Shown: piece after piece, positions 10,167 through 18,434 of the stretch
Layout of the letters: each line of letters begins with the position of its first letter
How positions within the stretch are numbered: position 1 is the stretch's first letter
NCBI RefSeq assembly: GCF_001642695.1
Contig: NZ_LWCC02000005.1
Location: 3,371,017 to 3,403,067 of the forward strand
Direction: 5' to 3'
Source: Streptomyces chilikensis
Lineage (GTDB): Bacteria; Actinomycetota; Actinomycetes; Streptomycetales; Streptomycetaceae
DNA: 32,051 bases
Translations under genes and position numbers: made by a program
Notes under the pieces: model-generated
Seen by the model: only the letters and a program-made list of their open reading frames with translations
Told to the model about the DNA's origin: nothing
Databases searched by the model: none

Positions 10167-11300
10167 GTGGTACTGAAAACCTTCGGCTGGTCGTTCGCGG
10201 TCACCGCGCTCGGCCTGGTCGTCGCAGTCATTTACGGGGGGTGGACGGCCTTCGGCGTCGTCGCCATCCTGTCGATCCTCGAGATCTCGCTGTCCTTCGA
10301 CAACGCCGTGGTCAACGCCGGAATCCTCAAGAAGATGAGCCCCTTCTGGCAGCGCATCTTCCTGACCATCGGCATCCTGATCGCCGTCTTCGGCATGCGG
10401 CTGGTCTTCCCCGTCGTCATCGTCGCCATCAGCGCCAAGCTCAACCCGATCGACGCGGTCGACCTGGCGCTGAACAACAAGGAGCTCTACGAGCAGTACG
10501 TGACGGACGCCCACCCGGCGATCGCGGCGTTCGGCGGCATGTTCCTGCTGATGATCTTCCTCGACTTCATCTTCGAGGACCGGGACATCAAGTGGCTGGC
10601 CTGGCTGGAGCGTCCGCTCGCCAAGCTCGGCAAGATCGACATGCTGTCGGTCTGCATCGCGCTGATCGTCCTGCTGATCACGGCGATGACCTTCGCGACC
10701 AACGCCCACACGCACAGCGGCTACGTGGACAAGTCCGGGACGGTGATGCTGTCCGGCATCGCCGGTCTGATCACCTACCTGGTGGTCGGCGGTCTCTCCG
10801 GCTTCTTCGAGGACAAGCTCGAGGAGGAGGAGGAGCGCGAGCACGAGGCGGAGGAGAAGGCCGTCGCGGAGGGCAAGCCGCGGTCCGCGGTGATGCTGGT
10901 CGGCAAGGCCGCCTTCTTCATGTTCCTCTACCTCGAGGTCCTCGACGCGTCGTTCTCCTTCGACGGCGTCATCGGCGCCTTCGCCATCACCAACGACATC
11001 ATCATGATGGCGCTGGGCCTGGGCATCGGCGCGATGTACGTCCGTTCCCTCACCGTGTACCTGGTCCGCCAGGGCACCCTGGACGACTACGTCTACCTGG
11101 AGCACGGCGCCCACTACGCGATCGGCGCCCTGGCCGTCATCCTGCTGATCACCATCCAGCACGAGATCCACGAGATCATCACCGGTCTGATCGGCGTCTT
11201 CCTGATCGGCTGGTCCTTCCTGTCCTCGGTCCGCCGCAACAAGCGGCTCGCCGCGGAGGGCGGAGCCGCCGGCAAGACGGAGGTCTCCTCCGGCGCGTGA
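10167..11300 (+). CDS. DUF475 family, TerC-like integral membrane protein
   Basis: This 377-residue polytopic membrane protein belongs to the DUF475 family, related to TerC. It has about nine hydrophobic segments. Two internally repeated motifs carry acidic residues inside membrane helices: Glu39 with SFDNAVV (43-49), and Glu257 with SFDGVIG (264-270). This is the TerC-fold signature and is thought to bind or move metal ions. A highly charged cytoplasmic loop (residues 214-237, rich in Glu and Lys) divides the two halves. The GTG start at 10167 is the usual one for the family; an ATG just upstream hits a stop at once. It probably works with the two TerD proteins as the membrane partner of the stress complex. 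A strong hairpin follows. Confidence 0.93.
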   Translation: MVLKTFGWSFAVTALGLVVAVIYGGWTAFGVVAILSILEISLSFDNAVVNAGILKKMSPFWQRIFLTIGILIAVFGMRLVFPVVIVAISAKLNPIDAVDLALNNKELYEQYVTDAHPAIAAFGGMFLLMIFLDFIFEDRDIKWLAWLERPLAKLGKIDMLSVCIALIVLLITAMTFATNAHTHSGYVDKSGTVMLSGIAGLITYLVVGGLSGFFEDKLEEEEEREHEAEEKAVAEGKPRSAVMLVGKAAFFMFLYLEVLDASFSFDGVIGAFAITNDIIMMALGLGIGAMYVRSLTVYLVRQGTLDDYVYLEHGAHYAIGALAVILLITIQHEIHEIITGLIGVFLIGWSFLSSVRRNKRLAAEGGAAGKTEVSSGA

Positions 11301-11378
11301 CCCCCGCGTGCCGACGTGCGACCCCGGTGTGTGACCCTCGCCGCGTGTACCGCACCCGTCGGCGGGGGAACGCTCTTG

Positions 11379-11422
11379 GCGGGGCGGTCGTCGAGGACGA
11401 GCAGTCCTCGGGGCCGCCCCGC
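11379..11422 (+). terminator. Two-tier hairpin between the DUF475 and terA-like genes
   Basis: The outer stem GCGGGGCGG / CCGCCCCGC (11379-11387 with 11414-11422) encloses an inner stem CGAGGAC / GTCCTCG (11392-11398 with 11404-11410). It lies about 80 bases after the DUF475 stop and 48 before the next start. It could terminate the terD-terD-DUF475 transcript or act as an attenuator for the terA-like gene. Confidence 0.55.
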
Positions 11423-11470
11423 GGTGCGTGCGGGGCGCGGTGAGCGACGAGGTGCGAGGGGTGGACGGGG

Positions 11471-12265
11471 ATGGCTTCCACGGAACAGGGGTCCAGGGAG
11501 CGGGGGACGAGGCCGGGCCGCGCGGCGTTCTCGGGCTTCTTCGACGGGCTGAGGCCCTGGCACGCCGCCGGGTTCGACACCCGCGGCTCCCGCGGCGGCC
11601 CGGTCCGGCTGACCAGCCGCAGGCGCCGGGTCTCGCTGACCAGGCAGGGCGTCGACACCGGCAACCTGCGGGTCCAGCTGGCCTGGCGGATGCGGACCTC
11701 CGACCTCGGGGGCGGCGCGCGGGAGAGCCTGCTGCGCCACCCGCTGAGGGCGCTGAAGCCGCCGGAGATCGTGGGGCACACCCAGTCGATGGTCCGCGTC
11801 GACCTCGACCTGGGCTGCCTGTACGAGCTGACCGACGGGTCCAAGGGCGTCGTCCAGCCGCTCGGCCGGCTCTACGGTTCCATCAACGAGCCGCCGTACG
11901 TGAAGCTCGACGGCGACGACCGGGCGGGCTCCGGGTCGGGCGAGACGATGCACATCAACCTCGACCACCGCGGCGACATCCGGCGGCTGCTGGTCTTCGC
12001 CTACATCTACGACGAGACCCCGGCCTTCGACCGCACCGAGGCGACGGTGACGCTCTTCGCCGGGGCGGACCCGGTGATCGAGATCGACCTCGACGAACGC
12101 CAGCCGCAGGCCCGGTCCTGCGCGGTGTTCATGGTGGAGAACGTCAAGGACGAGATCTTCGTCCGCCGTGAGGCGCGGTACGTGTACGGGTTCCAGGCGG
12201 AGCTCGACCGGCTCTACGGCTGGGGCCTCAACTGGGGCCGCGGCTACAAGTCCGCCGACCGCTGA
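11471..12265 (+). CDS. TerA-like tellurium resistance protein
   Basis: This soluble protein has 264 residues. The segment from about 85 to 215 has the TerD/TerA beta-sandwich character: VRVDLDLGCLYELTDGSKG, then GETMHINLDHRGDIRRLLVF, then YDETPAFDRTEATVTLF. The calcium loop differs from true TerD: DLDLGCLYEL replaces FDLDAS. The N-terminal 45 residues are basic and probably flexible. The C-terminus ends in an aromatic stretch (YGFQAELDRLYGWGLNWG) common to TerA-type proteins in actinobacteria. The ATG at 11471 is preceded by a G-rich stretch but no textbook ribosome site. It is the last gene of the plus-strand ter group and converges with the TerD-domain gene at 12407. Confidence 0.82.
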   Translation: MASTEQGSRERGTRPGRAAFSGFFDGLRPWHAAGFDTRGSRGGPVRLTSRRRRVSLTRQGVDTGNLRVQLAWRMRTSDLGGGARESLLRHPLRALKPPEIVGHTQSMVRVDLDLGCLYELTDGSKGVVQPLGRLYGSINEPPYVKLDGDDRAGSGSGETMHINLDHRGDIRRLLVFAYIYDETPAFDRTEATVTLFAGADPVIEIDLDERQPQARSCAVFMVENVKDEIFVRREARYVYGFQAELDRLYGWGLNWGRGYKSADR

Positions 12266-12341
12266 CCCCCGCCGCCGCGGCGGCCCCCTCCCCCGCGGGA
12301 CGGGGGCGGCCCCGCCCCTGTGCCGTCAGCCGCGCCGTCCC

Positions 12342-12378
12342 CCCGCAGCGGTGGGGCGGCCCCGTGCGCCGCTGCGGG
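12342..12378. terminator. Bidirectional hairpin between converging ter genes
   Basis: CCCGCAGCGG (12342-12351) pairs perfectly with CCGCTGCGGG (12369-12378), with a nested GGGG/CCCC inside. It sits between two converging stops (12265 and 12407), so it can end transcripts from both sides. Confidence 0.65.
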
Positions 12379-12406
12379 CAGCCGGCGCCGCCCGCCCCGC
12401 CGCGGG

Positions 12407-13267
12407 TCAGCGGGACAGGAACTGCGGTCCCATCGGCGGCATGCGGAACTCCTGCTCCCCCACCGGCTGCGGATACCCGTAGGCGGAGGCGTGCGCCGGC
12501 ACCCGCTGCACCGTCGCCGCGGCGGGCGGGTACCCGTACCCGGCAGGCGCCACCGGCGCGGCGGGCGGCGCCGCGGCGGGCGGATACCCGTACCCCGGCG
12601 TCGTCGGCGGCACCGGCACGGCCGGCGCCGTCGGCTCCTCCGGCGGCAGCGGCCGGGAGAAGTCCGGCCCCGCCTCCGCCGCAGCGCCCGGCTGCTCCCC
12701 GGAGGACCCCGCGTCCCCGTCCGGAGGGTCCTCCACCGAGATGCCGAAGTCCGAGGCCAGTCCCTCCAGCCCGTTGGCGTACCCCTCGCCCAGCGCCCGG
12801 AACTTCCAGCTCCCGTCCCGGCGGTAGAGCTCGCCGCAGATCATGGCGGTCTCCTCGCCGGTCTCCGGCACGATGTCGAAATACGCCAGCGGGTCCCCGT
12901 CCGGGACGTCCGCGTCGTACAGCAGGATGCGCAGGTCCTCCACGCGGGAGAACGGCACGCCGTCCGCCGAGGCGACCAGCAGAACACGGCCGACATCCGC
13001 CTCGACACCGCTCAGGTTCGTCTGGACCGTGTCGGTGAGGCCCTCGGTGACACGCTTCTTGCCGAGCCGCCATACCTTCCCGGAGGGATGCCGTGGCTGG
13101 TTGTAGAAGACGAAGTCCCCGTCGGAACGCACGCGCCCGTCCGTCCCGAGGAGCAGCGCCGAGGCATCCACGTCGGGAGCGCCCGGCCCGGCCGACCAGC
13201 GGAGCACGGCGCGCACCGTGCCCGCCTCCAGCGGGACGTTCGACCCCTTCAGCATCGCGTGCGTCAT
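12407..13267 (-). CDS. TerD-domain protein with proline/tyrosine-rich tail
   Basis: This 286-residue protein has a TerD domain at about residues 1-180 and a disordered tail. The first acidic motif is present as PDVDAS (31-36), and FVFYNQ follows. The second calcium motif (HTGDN in the other copies) is replaced by WRLGKKR (66-72), and the domain is shorter there. Residues 181-286 are rich in Pro, Ala and Gly, with three YGYP repeats (226, 244 and 263), ending in EFRMPPMGPQFLSR. The start MTHAMLKGSNVPL at 13267 is the one I know from Streptomyces relatives; GGCAGGA lies about eight bases upstream. It is divergent from the lyase operon. It may be a variant that no longer needs calcium or binds other partners through the tail. 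Confidence 0.88.
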   Translation of the reverse strand: MTHAMLKGSNVPLEAGTVRAVLRWSAGPGAPDVDASALLLGTDGRVRSDGDFVFYNQPRHPSGKVWRLGKKRVTEGLTDTVQTNLSGVEADVGRVLLVASADGVPFSRVEDLRILLYDADVPDGDPLAYFDIVPETGEETAMICGELYRRDGSWKFRALGEGYANGLEGLASDFGISVEDPPDGDAGSSGEQPGAAAEAGPDFSRPLPPEEPTAPAVPVPPTTPGYGYPPAAAPPAAPVAPAGYGYPPAAATVQRVPAHASAYGYPQPVGEQEFRMPPMGPQFLSR

Positions 13268-13344
13268 GCGGGCAATCCTGCCCTCTTGCTCTGGCCAGGA
13301 CAATGCGGGGGTCGGTCCGGAACGACGGGGGTCCCTGACGCGAT

Positions 13345-13361
13345 CGCTACGGAGGGTAGCG
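13345..13361. promoter_or_regulatory. Short inverted repeat in divergent ter promoter region
   Basis: CGCTAC (13345-13350) and GTAGCG (13356-13361), separated by five bases, lie in the 202-bp space between the minus-strand TerD-domain gene and the lyase operon. A regulator site is possible, but nothing names the regulator. Confidence 0.25.
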
Positions 13362-13396
13362 GACATATGCCCGTCACCCGAACTTCATGGACCTCG

Positions 13397-13423
13397 GGAA
13401 CTACAGAAATCGATCTGTACGTA
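13397..13423 (+). promoter_or_regulatory. ECF-sigma-like promoter of the lyase-PRTase-HAD operon
   Basis: GGAAC (13397-13401) and CGTA (13420-13423) are 18 bases apart, one more than the equivalent spacing at 8602-8627. The surrounding DNA is locally AT-rich and carries the palindrome GTACGTAC (13417-13424). The leader to the ATG at 13470 would be about 40 bases. The match is weaker than at the first terD but supports common control. Confidence 0.4.
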
Positions 13424-13469
13424 CTATTACCGGCCACCCTCTTCGGCCGCTGATTTTCGGGGGACCCCC

Positions 13470-14651
13470 ATGCGTCATTTCGGGCACGTAGCCCCGCAGG
13501 TGCGAGAGCGCCTCTTCCACCAGCAACCCTGCGAGTTCACGGCCGACTCGCCCGCCCCCGTGCTCGCCACGGCGCTGGGCGCCACCCTCTACAGTCCGGC
13601 CACCCGTCCGCGGCTGGCCGACGACGTCCTCAAGCAGGCCGCCCGCGGCGTCGTCTCGATGGTGCTGTGCCTGGAGGACTCCATCGACGACGCCGACGTC
13701 GAGGCCGGCGAGGCGAACCTGGTCCGCCAGTTCGCCGAGCTGGACGAGCGGCTCGGCGGGACCTCCGGCGAACGGCTGCCGCTGCTCTTCGTCCGGGTGC
13801 GCGACGCCGGCCAGATCGGCGACCTGGTCCGCCGCTTCGGGCCGTCCGTCCGGCTGCTCTCCGGCTTCGTGGTGCCCAAGTTCACCGCGCGGCACGGCAC
13901 CCCCTTCCTGGAGGCGGCGGCCGACGCCGAGACCGCCAGCGGCCGGCGGCTGTTCGTGATGCCGGTCCTGGAGTCCCCCGAACTGCTGTACCTGGAGACG
14001 CGGACCGAGACCCTGGCCGGGATCTTCGACGTGGTGGACAAGTACCGCGACCGGGTACTGGCGCTGCGGCTGGGGGTCACCGACTTCTGTTCCGCGTACG
14101 GCCTGCGCAGGGCCCCCGACATGACCGCCTACGACGTGCGGATCGTCGCCTCGGTCATCTCCGACGTCGTCAACGTGCTGGGACGGGCGGACGGCACCGG
14201 TTTCACCGTCACCGGACCGGTCTGGGAGTACTTCCGGCTGCAGGAACGAATCTTCAAGCCTCAGCTGCGGGAGAGCCCCTTCCGCGGCGACGCCCAGGAA
14301 CTGCGTGAGACGCTGATCGAGCACGCGATGGACGGCCTGGTCCGGGAGATCGCCCTGGACCGCGCCAACGGTCTGCTCGGCAAGACCTGCATCCACCCCA
14401 CCCACGTCCAGCCGGTCCACGCGCTCTCCGTCGTCAGCCACGAGGAGTTCAGCGACGCCCAGGACATCCTGCGGCCCGAGCGGGGCGGCGGCGGGGTGCT
14501 GCGGTCGGCGTACACCAACAAGATGAACGAGGTGAAGCCGCACCGGGCATGGGCGCTGCGGACCATGCTGCGCGCCGAGGTCTTCGGCGTCGCCCACGAG
14601 GACGTGGGCTTCGTCGACCTGCTCGCCGCGGCCTCCGACGCCTGCCCGTGA
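13470..14651 (+). CDS. CitE-like HpcH/HpaI aldolase/lyase of the Ter enzyme module
   Basis: This 393-residue TIM-barrel enzyme belongs to the HpcH/HpaI aldolase / citrate lyase beta family, which makes or breaks C-C bonds using a divalent metal. Visible family elements are YSPATRP (41-47) near the start, the metal-binding strand LCLEDSI (66-72), FVRVRDAGQ (107-115), VVPKF (134-138), MPVLES (164-169), and GKTCIHPTHVQPV near the C-terminus. It is longer than classical CitE (about 290-300 residues), as is usual for the Ter-associated branch. The ATG has GGGGGA upstream. It heads an operon with the PRTase fusion (105 bases downstream) and a HAD hydrolase. The substrate is unknown. Confidence 0.9.
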   Translation: MRHFGHVAPQVRERLFHQQPCEFTADSPAPVLATALGATLYSPATRPRLADDVLKQAARGVVSMVLCLEDSIDDADVEAGEANLVRQFAELDERLGGTSGERLPLLFVRVRDAGQIGDLVRRFGPSVRLLSGFVVPKFTARHGTPFLEAAADAETASGRRLFVMPVLESPELLYLETRTETLAGIFDVVDKYRDRVLALRLGVTDFCSAYGLRRAPDMTAYDVRIVASVISDVVNVLGRADGTGFTVTGPVWEYFRLQERIFKPQLRESPFRGDAQELRETLIEHAMDGLVREIALDRANGLLGKTCIHPTHVQPVHALSVVSHEEFSDAQDILRPERGGGGVLRSAYTNKMNEVKPHRAWALRTMLRAEVFGVAHEDVGFVDLLAAASDACP

Positions 14652-14756
14652 CGGGCAGGGCCGCCGGCGAGGCGGCCCGCGGGCGACGCAGACGGACAGT
14701 CGCCGGACAGCGGTGGCACACACCACCGGAGCGCCGGCCGGACACACAAGGGACAC

Positions 14757-17303
14757 ATGAAGACAGCGGACACCGCCGAGGACCACTCCGGACCCTGGAC
14801 CGGCACCTGGGTCGCCGAACGGCTGGGCCTCGCCCTGGAGGGCGAGCCGGCCCTGCGCGACCTGCTCGGACTCGCCCTGCGCCGCAACCCCCGGCGCGCC
14901 CACCTGCTCGTCTCCCACGTGCTCGGCAAGCACGTCCCGCAGTCGCCCGCCGTGGTCCACGCACACGGCCTGGCGCTCGGCCGCAGGGTCCGGGAACTGC
15001 TGGGGCCCGAGCAGGCGGCCCGGGCCGTCGTCCTCGGTTACGCCGAGACCGCCACCGGGCTCGGCCACTCGGTCGCCGACGGCCTCGGCGACGCCCCCTG
15101 CCTGCACTCCACCCGCCGCCTCGTCCCCGGCGTCGAGCCGGCCGGCGGCTTCGAGGAGTCCCACTCCCACGCCACCAGCCACCTGCTGCTGCCCGAGGAC
15201 CCCGCCCTGCTGGCCGGCGACGGCCCGCTGGTGCTGGTCGACGACGAGTTCTCCACCGGCAACACCGTGCTCAACACCATCCGCGACCTGCACGCCCGCC
15301 ACCCCCGTGACCGGTACGTGGTGGTGGCGCTGGTGGACACCCGCTCGCCCGCCGACAGCGACCGGCTCGCCGGCTTCGCCGCCGGGATCGGCGCCCGCGT
15401 CGACCTGGTCGCCACCGCCTCGGGCCGGGTCCGGCTGCCCGAGGACGTCCTGGAGAAGGGCCGGGCACTGGTCGCCGAGCACGAGGCCCCGGCCGTACCG
15501 CCGCGGCGGACGGCCGCCCCCGGCACCGTCCGCCGGATCGGCCTCGGCTGGCCCGCCGGTCTGCCCGACGGCGGCCGGCACGGCTTCACACCCGCCCACC
15601 GGGCCCGGCTCGACGCCGCCCTGCCCGCCATGACCGGGCGCCTCGCCGACGCCCTCCCGGCCGGCGCCCGCCGCGTCCTGGTGCTCGGCTCCGAGGAGCT
15701 GATGTACGCGCCGCTGCGGCTCGCCGCCGCACTCGAACAGGCCGTCCCCGACGCCGAGGTGCGGTTCTCGACCACCACCCGCTCGCCCGTCCTCGCCGTG
15801 GACGACCCCGGCTACGCCATCCGCAGCCGCCTGGTCTTCCCCGCCCACGACGAGCCCGCCGACGGCCCCGGCGACCGCTACGCGTACAACGTGGCCGGCG
15901 CCGGCTTCGACACCGTGGTCGCCGTCGTCGACTCCGTCGCCGACACGCCCGCCCTGCACGCTCCCGAGGGCCTGCTCGCCCAGCTCGCCGCACACGTCCC
16001 GCACGTGCTGCTCGCCGTCGTCCCGAGCCACGTCCCCCACGTCACCGGCCGTGCCCCCGGCGACCTCACCCGCCACGTTCCCGCGCCCACCGCCCGCCGG
16101 GGCGGCCCCGCGCGCGTACCCGAAAGGCCCGCCATGCTGCCGGAGCCCCTCCGCGGACCGCACTTCTCCTCCTACGCCCCCGACGAGGTGGGCTGGCTGC
16201 TGCAGGACCTCTCCGACGTCACCCTCGAGGCGCCCACCGAGGAGCGCGAGGAGGCCATCCAGAGCGGCGGCGCCCACTACGCCGAGTCGCTGCCCGTCGA
16301 GTACCAGCCCAGCGAGGAGTACCAGCGGCTCTTCCACGCCGCCCTGGACACCTCCGCCGCCAGGATCGCCGAGGCCGTCGGGGTGGTCACCGAGACCGTC
16401 CTCGCCGAGCGCTCCCCGCGCTCCGGGCAGACCGTGCTGGTCTCGCTGGCCCGCGCCGGAACCCCCGTCGGCGTCCTGATGCGCCGCTGGGCCCACCACC
16501 GGCACGGCCTGGACCTGCCGCACTACGCCGTCTCCATCGTCCGCGGCCGCGGCATCGACGCCAACGCCCTGCGGTGGCTCGCCGCCCACCACGACCCGCG
16601 CGACGTCGTGTTCGTCGACGGCTGGACCGGCAAGGGCGCCATCACCCGCGAACTCGCCGCCGCCATAGCCGAGTTCGAGGCGTCCGAAGGCATCACCGGC
16701 TTCGACCCGGAGATCGCGGTGCTCGCCGACCCCGGCTCCTGCGTGCGCACCCACGGCACCCGCGAGGACTTCCTCATCCCCTCCGCCTGCCTCAACTCGA
16801 CCGTCTCCGGCCTGATATCGCGCACCGTGCTGCGCGCCGACCTGGTCGGCCCGCACGACTACCACGGCGCCAAGTTCTACCGGGAACTCGCCGGGAGCGA
16901 CGTCTCCGTCGCCTTCCTGGACGCCGTGTCGGCCCGCTTCGACGAGGTCGCCGACGCCGCCGAGGCCCGCGCCAAGGAACTCCTCGCCACCGACCGCACC
17001 CCCACCTGGGAGGGCTGGGCCGCCGTGGAACGGATCAGCGAGGAGTACGGCATCCACGACGTCAACCTGGTGAAGCCCGGCGTGGGCGAGACCACCCGGG
17101 TGCTGCTGCGCCGGGTACCGTGGAAGATCCTGGCCCTCAAGGACGCGGGCGCCGACCTTGACCACGTCCGGCTGCTCGCCGCCCAGCGCGGGGTGCCGGT
17201 CGAGGAGGTGGACGAACTGCCCTACAGTTGCGTCGGACTCATCCACCCGCGCTTCACGCGCGGCGCCACCGGCACCGACGGACGGACGGTGGCCGCACGA
17301 TGA
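14757..17303 (+). CDS. PRTase-TRSP-StiP-PELOTA fusion protein of the Ter enzyme module
   Basis: This 848-residue multidomain protein carries four modules. Residues about 20-235 are a phosphoribosyltransferase with the PRPP loop VLVDDEFSTGNT (159-170). Residues about 255-430 are a TRSP domain with its naming motif TTTRSP (339-344). After a disordered linker, about 465-745 is a StiP/PRTase_1 domain with FVDGWTGKG (619-627), catalogued both as a phosphoribosyltransferase and as a cysteine protease. About 755-835 is a PELOTA-type RNA-binding-like domain (KPGVGETTRVLLRRVPWK). The two halves are often separate proteins. Met460 at 16134 has GAAAGG eight bases upstream, so an internal start could also yield the second half alone. 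The proposed role in the literature is synthesis of a nucleoside-like compound. AAGGGA precedes the ATG. The stop overlaps the next start. Confidence 0.9.
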   Translation: MKTADTAEDHSGPWTGTWVAERLGLALEGEPALRDLLGLALRRNPRRAHLLVSHVLGKHVPQSPAVVHAHGLALGRRVRELLGPEQAARAVVLGYAETATGLGHSVADGLGDAPCLHSTRRLVPGVEPAGGFEESHSHATSHLLLPEDPALLAGDGPLVLVDDEFSTGNTVLNTIRDLHARHPRDRYVVVALVDTRSPADSDRLAGFAAGIGARVDLVATASGRVRLPEDVLEKGRALVAEHEAPAVPPRRTAAPGTVRRIGLGWPAGLPDGGRHGFTPAHRARLDAALPAMTGRLADALPAGARRVLVLGSEELMYAPLRLAAALEQAVPDAEVRFSTTTRSPVLAVDDPGYAIRSRLVFPAHDEPADGPGDRYAYNVAGAGFDTVVAVVDSVADTPALHAPEGLLAQLAAHVPHVLLAVVPSHVPHVTGRAPGDLTRHVPAPTARRGGPARVPERPAMLPEPLRGPHFSSYAPDEVGWLLQDLSDVTLEAPTEEREEAIQSGGAHYAESLPVEYQPSEEYQRLFHAALDTSAARIAEAVGVVTETVLAERSPRSGQTVLVSLARAGTPVGVLMRRWAHHRHGLDLPHYAVSIVRGRGIDANALRWLAAHHDPRDVVFVDGWTGKGAITRELAAAIAEFEASEGITGFDPEIAVLADPGSCVRTHGTREDFLIPSACLNSTVSGLISRTVLRADLVGPHDYHGAKFYRELAGSDVSVAFLDAVSARFDEVADAAEARAKELLATDRTPTWEGWAAVERISEEYGIHDVNLVKPGVGETTRVLLRRVPWKILALKDAGADLDHVRLLAAQRGVPVEEVDELPYSCVGLIHPRFTRGATGTDGRTVAAR

Positions 17304-18142
17304 CCACGTCTCCCGCCGGTTCCCATACCGGCGGCCCCCGCGCCGTCGTCGCCAGCGACCTGGACCGGACCCTGATCTACTCCACGGCCGCCCTCGCGCT
17401 CACCATGCCGGACCAGGACGCCCCCCGGCTGCTGTGCGTCGAGACCCACGAACACAGACCGCTCTCCTTCATGACCGAGACCGCGGCCGAACTCCTCGCC
17501 GAACTCGGCGACACCGCCTGGTTCGTGCCCACCACCACCCGCACCCGCGCCCAGTACGGGCGGATCAGCCTGCCCGGCCCCGCGCCCCGTTACGCGATCT
17601 GCGCCAACGGCGGCCACCTGCTGGTCGACGGCGTCTCCGACCCCGACTGGCAGCGCGCGGTGGCCACCCGGCTCGCCGAGCGGTGCGCGCCGCTCGGCGA
17701 GGTCACCGAACACCTCCGGCGCACCGCCGACCCCGAGTGGGTGCGCAAGCACCGGGTCGCCGAGGACCTCTTCGCCTACCTGGTCGTCGAGCGCGACCTG
17801 CTGCCCCCGCAGTGGGTGAAGGACCTCGCCGAATGGGCCGAGAACCGCGGCTGGACCGTCTCCCTCCAGGGCCGCAAGATCTACGCCGTGCCCAAGCCGC
17901 TCACCAAGAGCGCGGCGGTCCACGAGGTCGCCCGCCGCACCGGGACCCACCTGGTCCTCGGCGCCGGCGACTCCCTCCTCGACGCCGACCTCCTCCTCGC
18001 GGCCGACCGCGGCTGGCGCCCCAACCACGGCGAACTCGCCGACAGCGGCTGGGGCGCGCCGACGGTGGTCCCGCTGGTGGAGCGGGGAGTCCTCGCGGGG
18101 GAGCGGATCCTGCGCGAGTTCATCGCGGCGGCGCGGGACTGA
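17300..18142 (+). CDS. HAD-superfamily hydrolase of the Ter enzyme module
   Basis: This 280-residue HAD phosphatase has motif I DLDRTLIYS (nucleophile Asp20, acid Asp22), a Thr-rich motif II (VPTTTRT), and a late GAGDSLLDADLLL metal-binding motif, with KPLTKS supplying the usual lysine. The cap resembles the Cof/sucrose-phosphate-phosphatase-like subgroup. The start ATG overlaps the previous stop in an ATGA junction, implying translational coupling with the PRTase fusion. In the proposed pathway it would remove a phosphate from the product made by the lyase and phosphoribosyltransferase steps. This is inferred from operon context. An in-frame start at 17228 lies inside the previous gene and is unlikely. 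Confidence 0.92.
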   Translation: MTTSPAGSHTGGPRAVVASDLDRTLIYSTAALALTMPDQDAPRLLCVETHEHRPLSFMTETAAELLAELGDTAWFVPTTTRTRAQYGRISLPGPAPRYAICANGGHLLVDGVSDPDWQRAVATRLAERCAPLGEVTEHLRRTADPEWVRKHRVAEDLFAYLVVERDLLPPQWVKDLAEWAENRGWTVSLQGRKIYAVPKPLTKSAAVHEVARRTGTHLVLGAGDSLLDADLLLAADRGWRPNHGELADSGWGAPTVVPLVERGVLAGERILREFIAAARD

Positions 18143-18434
18143 GGGGCGGCGGGGCGGGGGCGCGCACAGGCCCCTCCCGCAGGACGGCGCCGCCCGCGCC
18201 CGTGCCCGTCTCCGCCCGTGCCCGCGCCCGGCGGCGGCCTGCCGTCGCTGCTCCTTCGCCGGGCGGGGGCGGGCGCGGACGGCACGTACGCGTGTGACGG
18301 CCGCGCCCGCACGCGCCGTCCGCGGCGCGCTCGTGTCTGCCGCGGCACGCGGGTGCGCACACGGCGGCCGTACGTGCGCGGGTGACGGTTCGACGCACCG
18401 GACCGGACCGGGGCGAGGTCCGGCCGGCGCCGTC
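18143..18434. other. Gene-free GC-rich spacer after the Ter enzyme operon
   Basis: No gene or RNA is recognised here. The stretch is GC-rich with many scattered CGTGC/GCACG words but no regular period. Long minus-strand frames crossing it are shadows that continue into the complement of other genes. It leads into the 19-bp repeat array and the fmdB gene. Confidence 0.5.

Noticed and set aside
13401-17246. Very long open frame (about 1,280 codons) on the minus strand
   Set aside because: It lies opposite the lyase and PRTase-fusion genes. Its product is an Arg/Gly/Ala/Gln-rich string without domains, as expected of a shadow frame in high-GC DNA.
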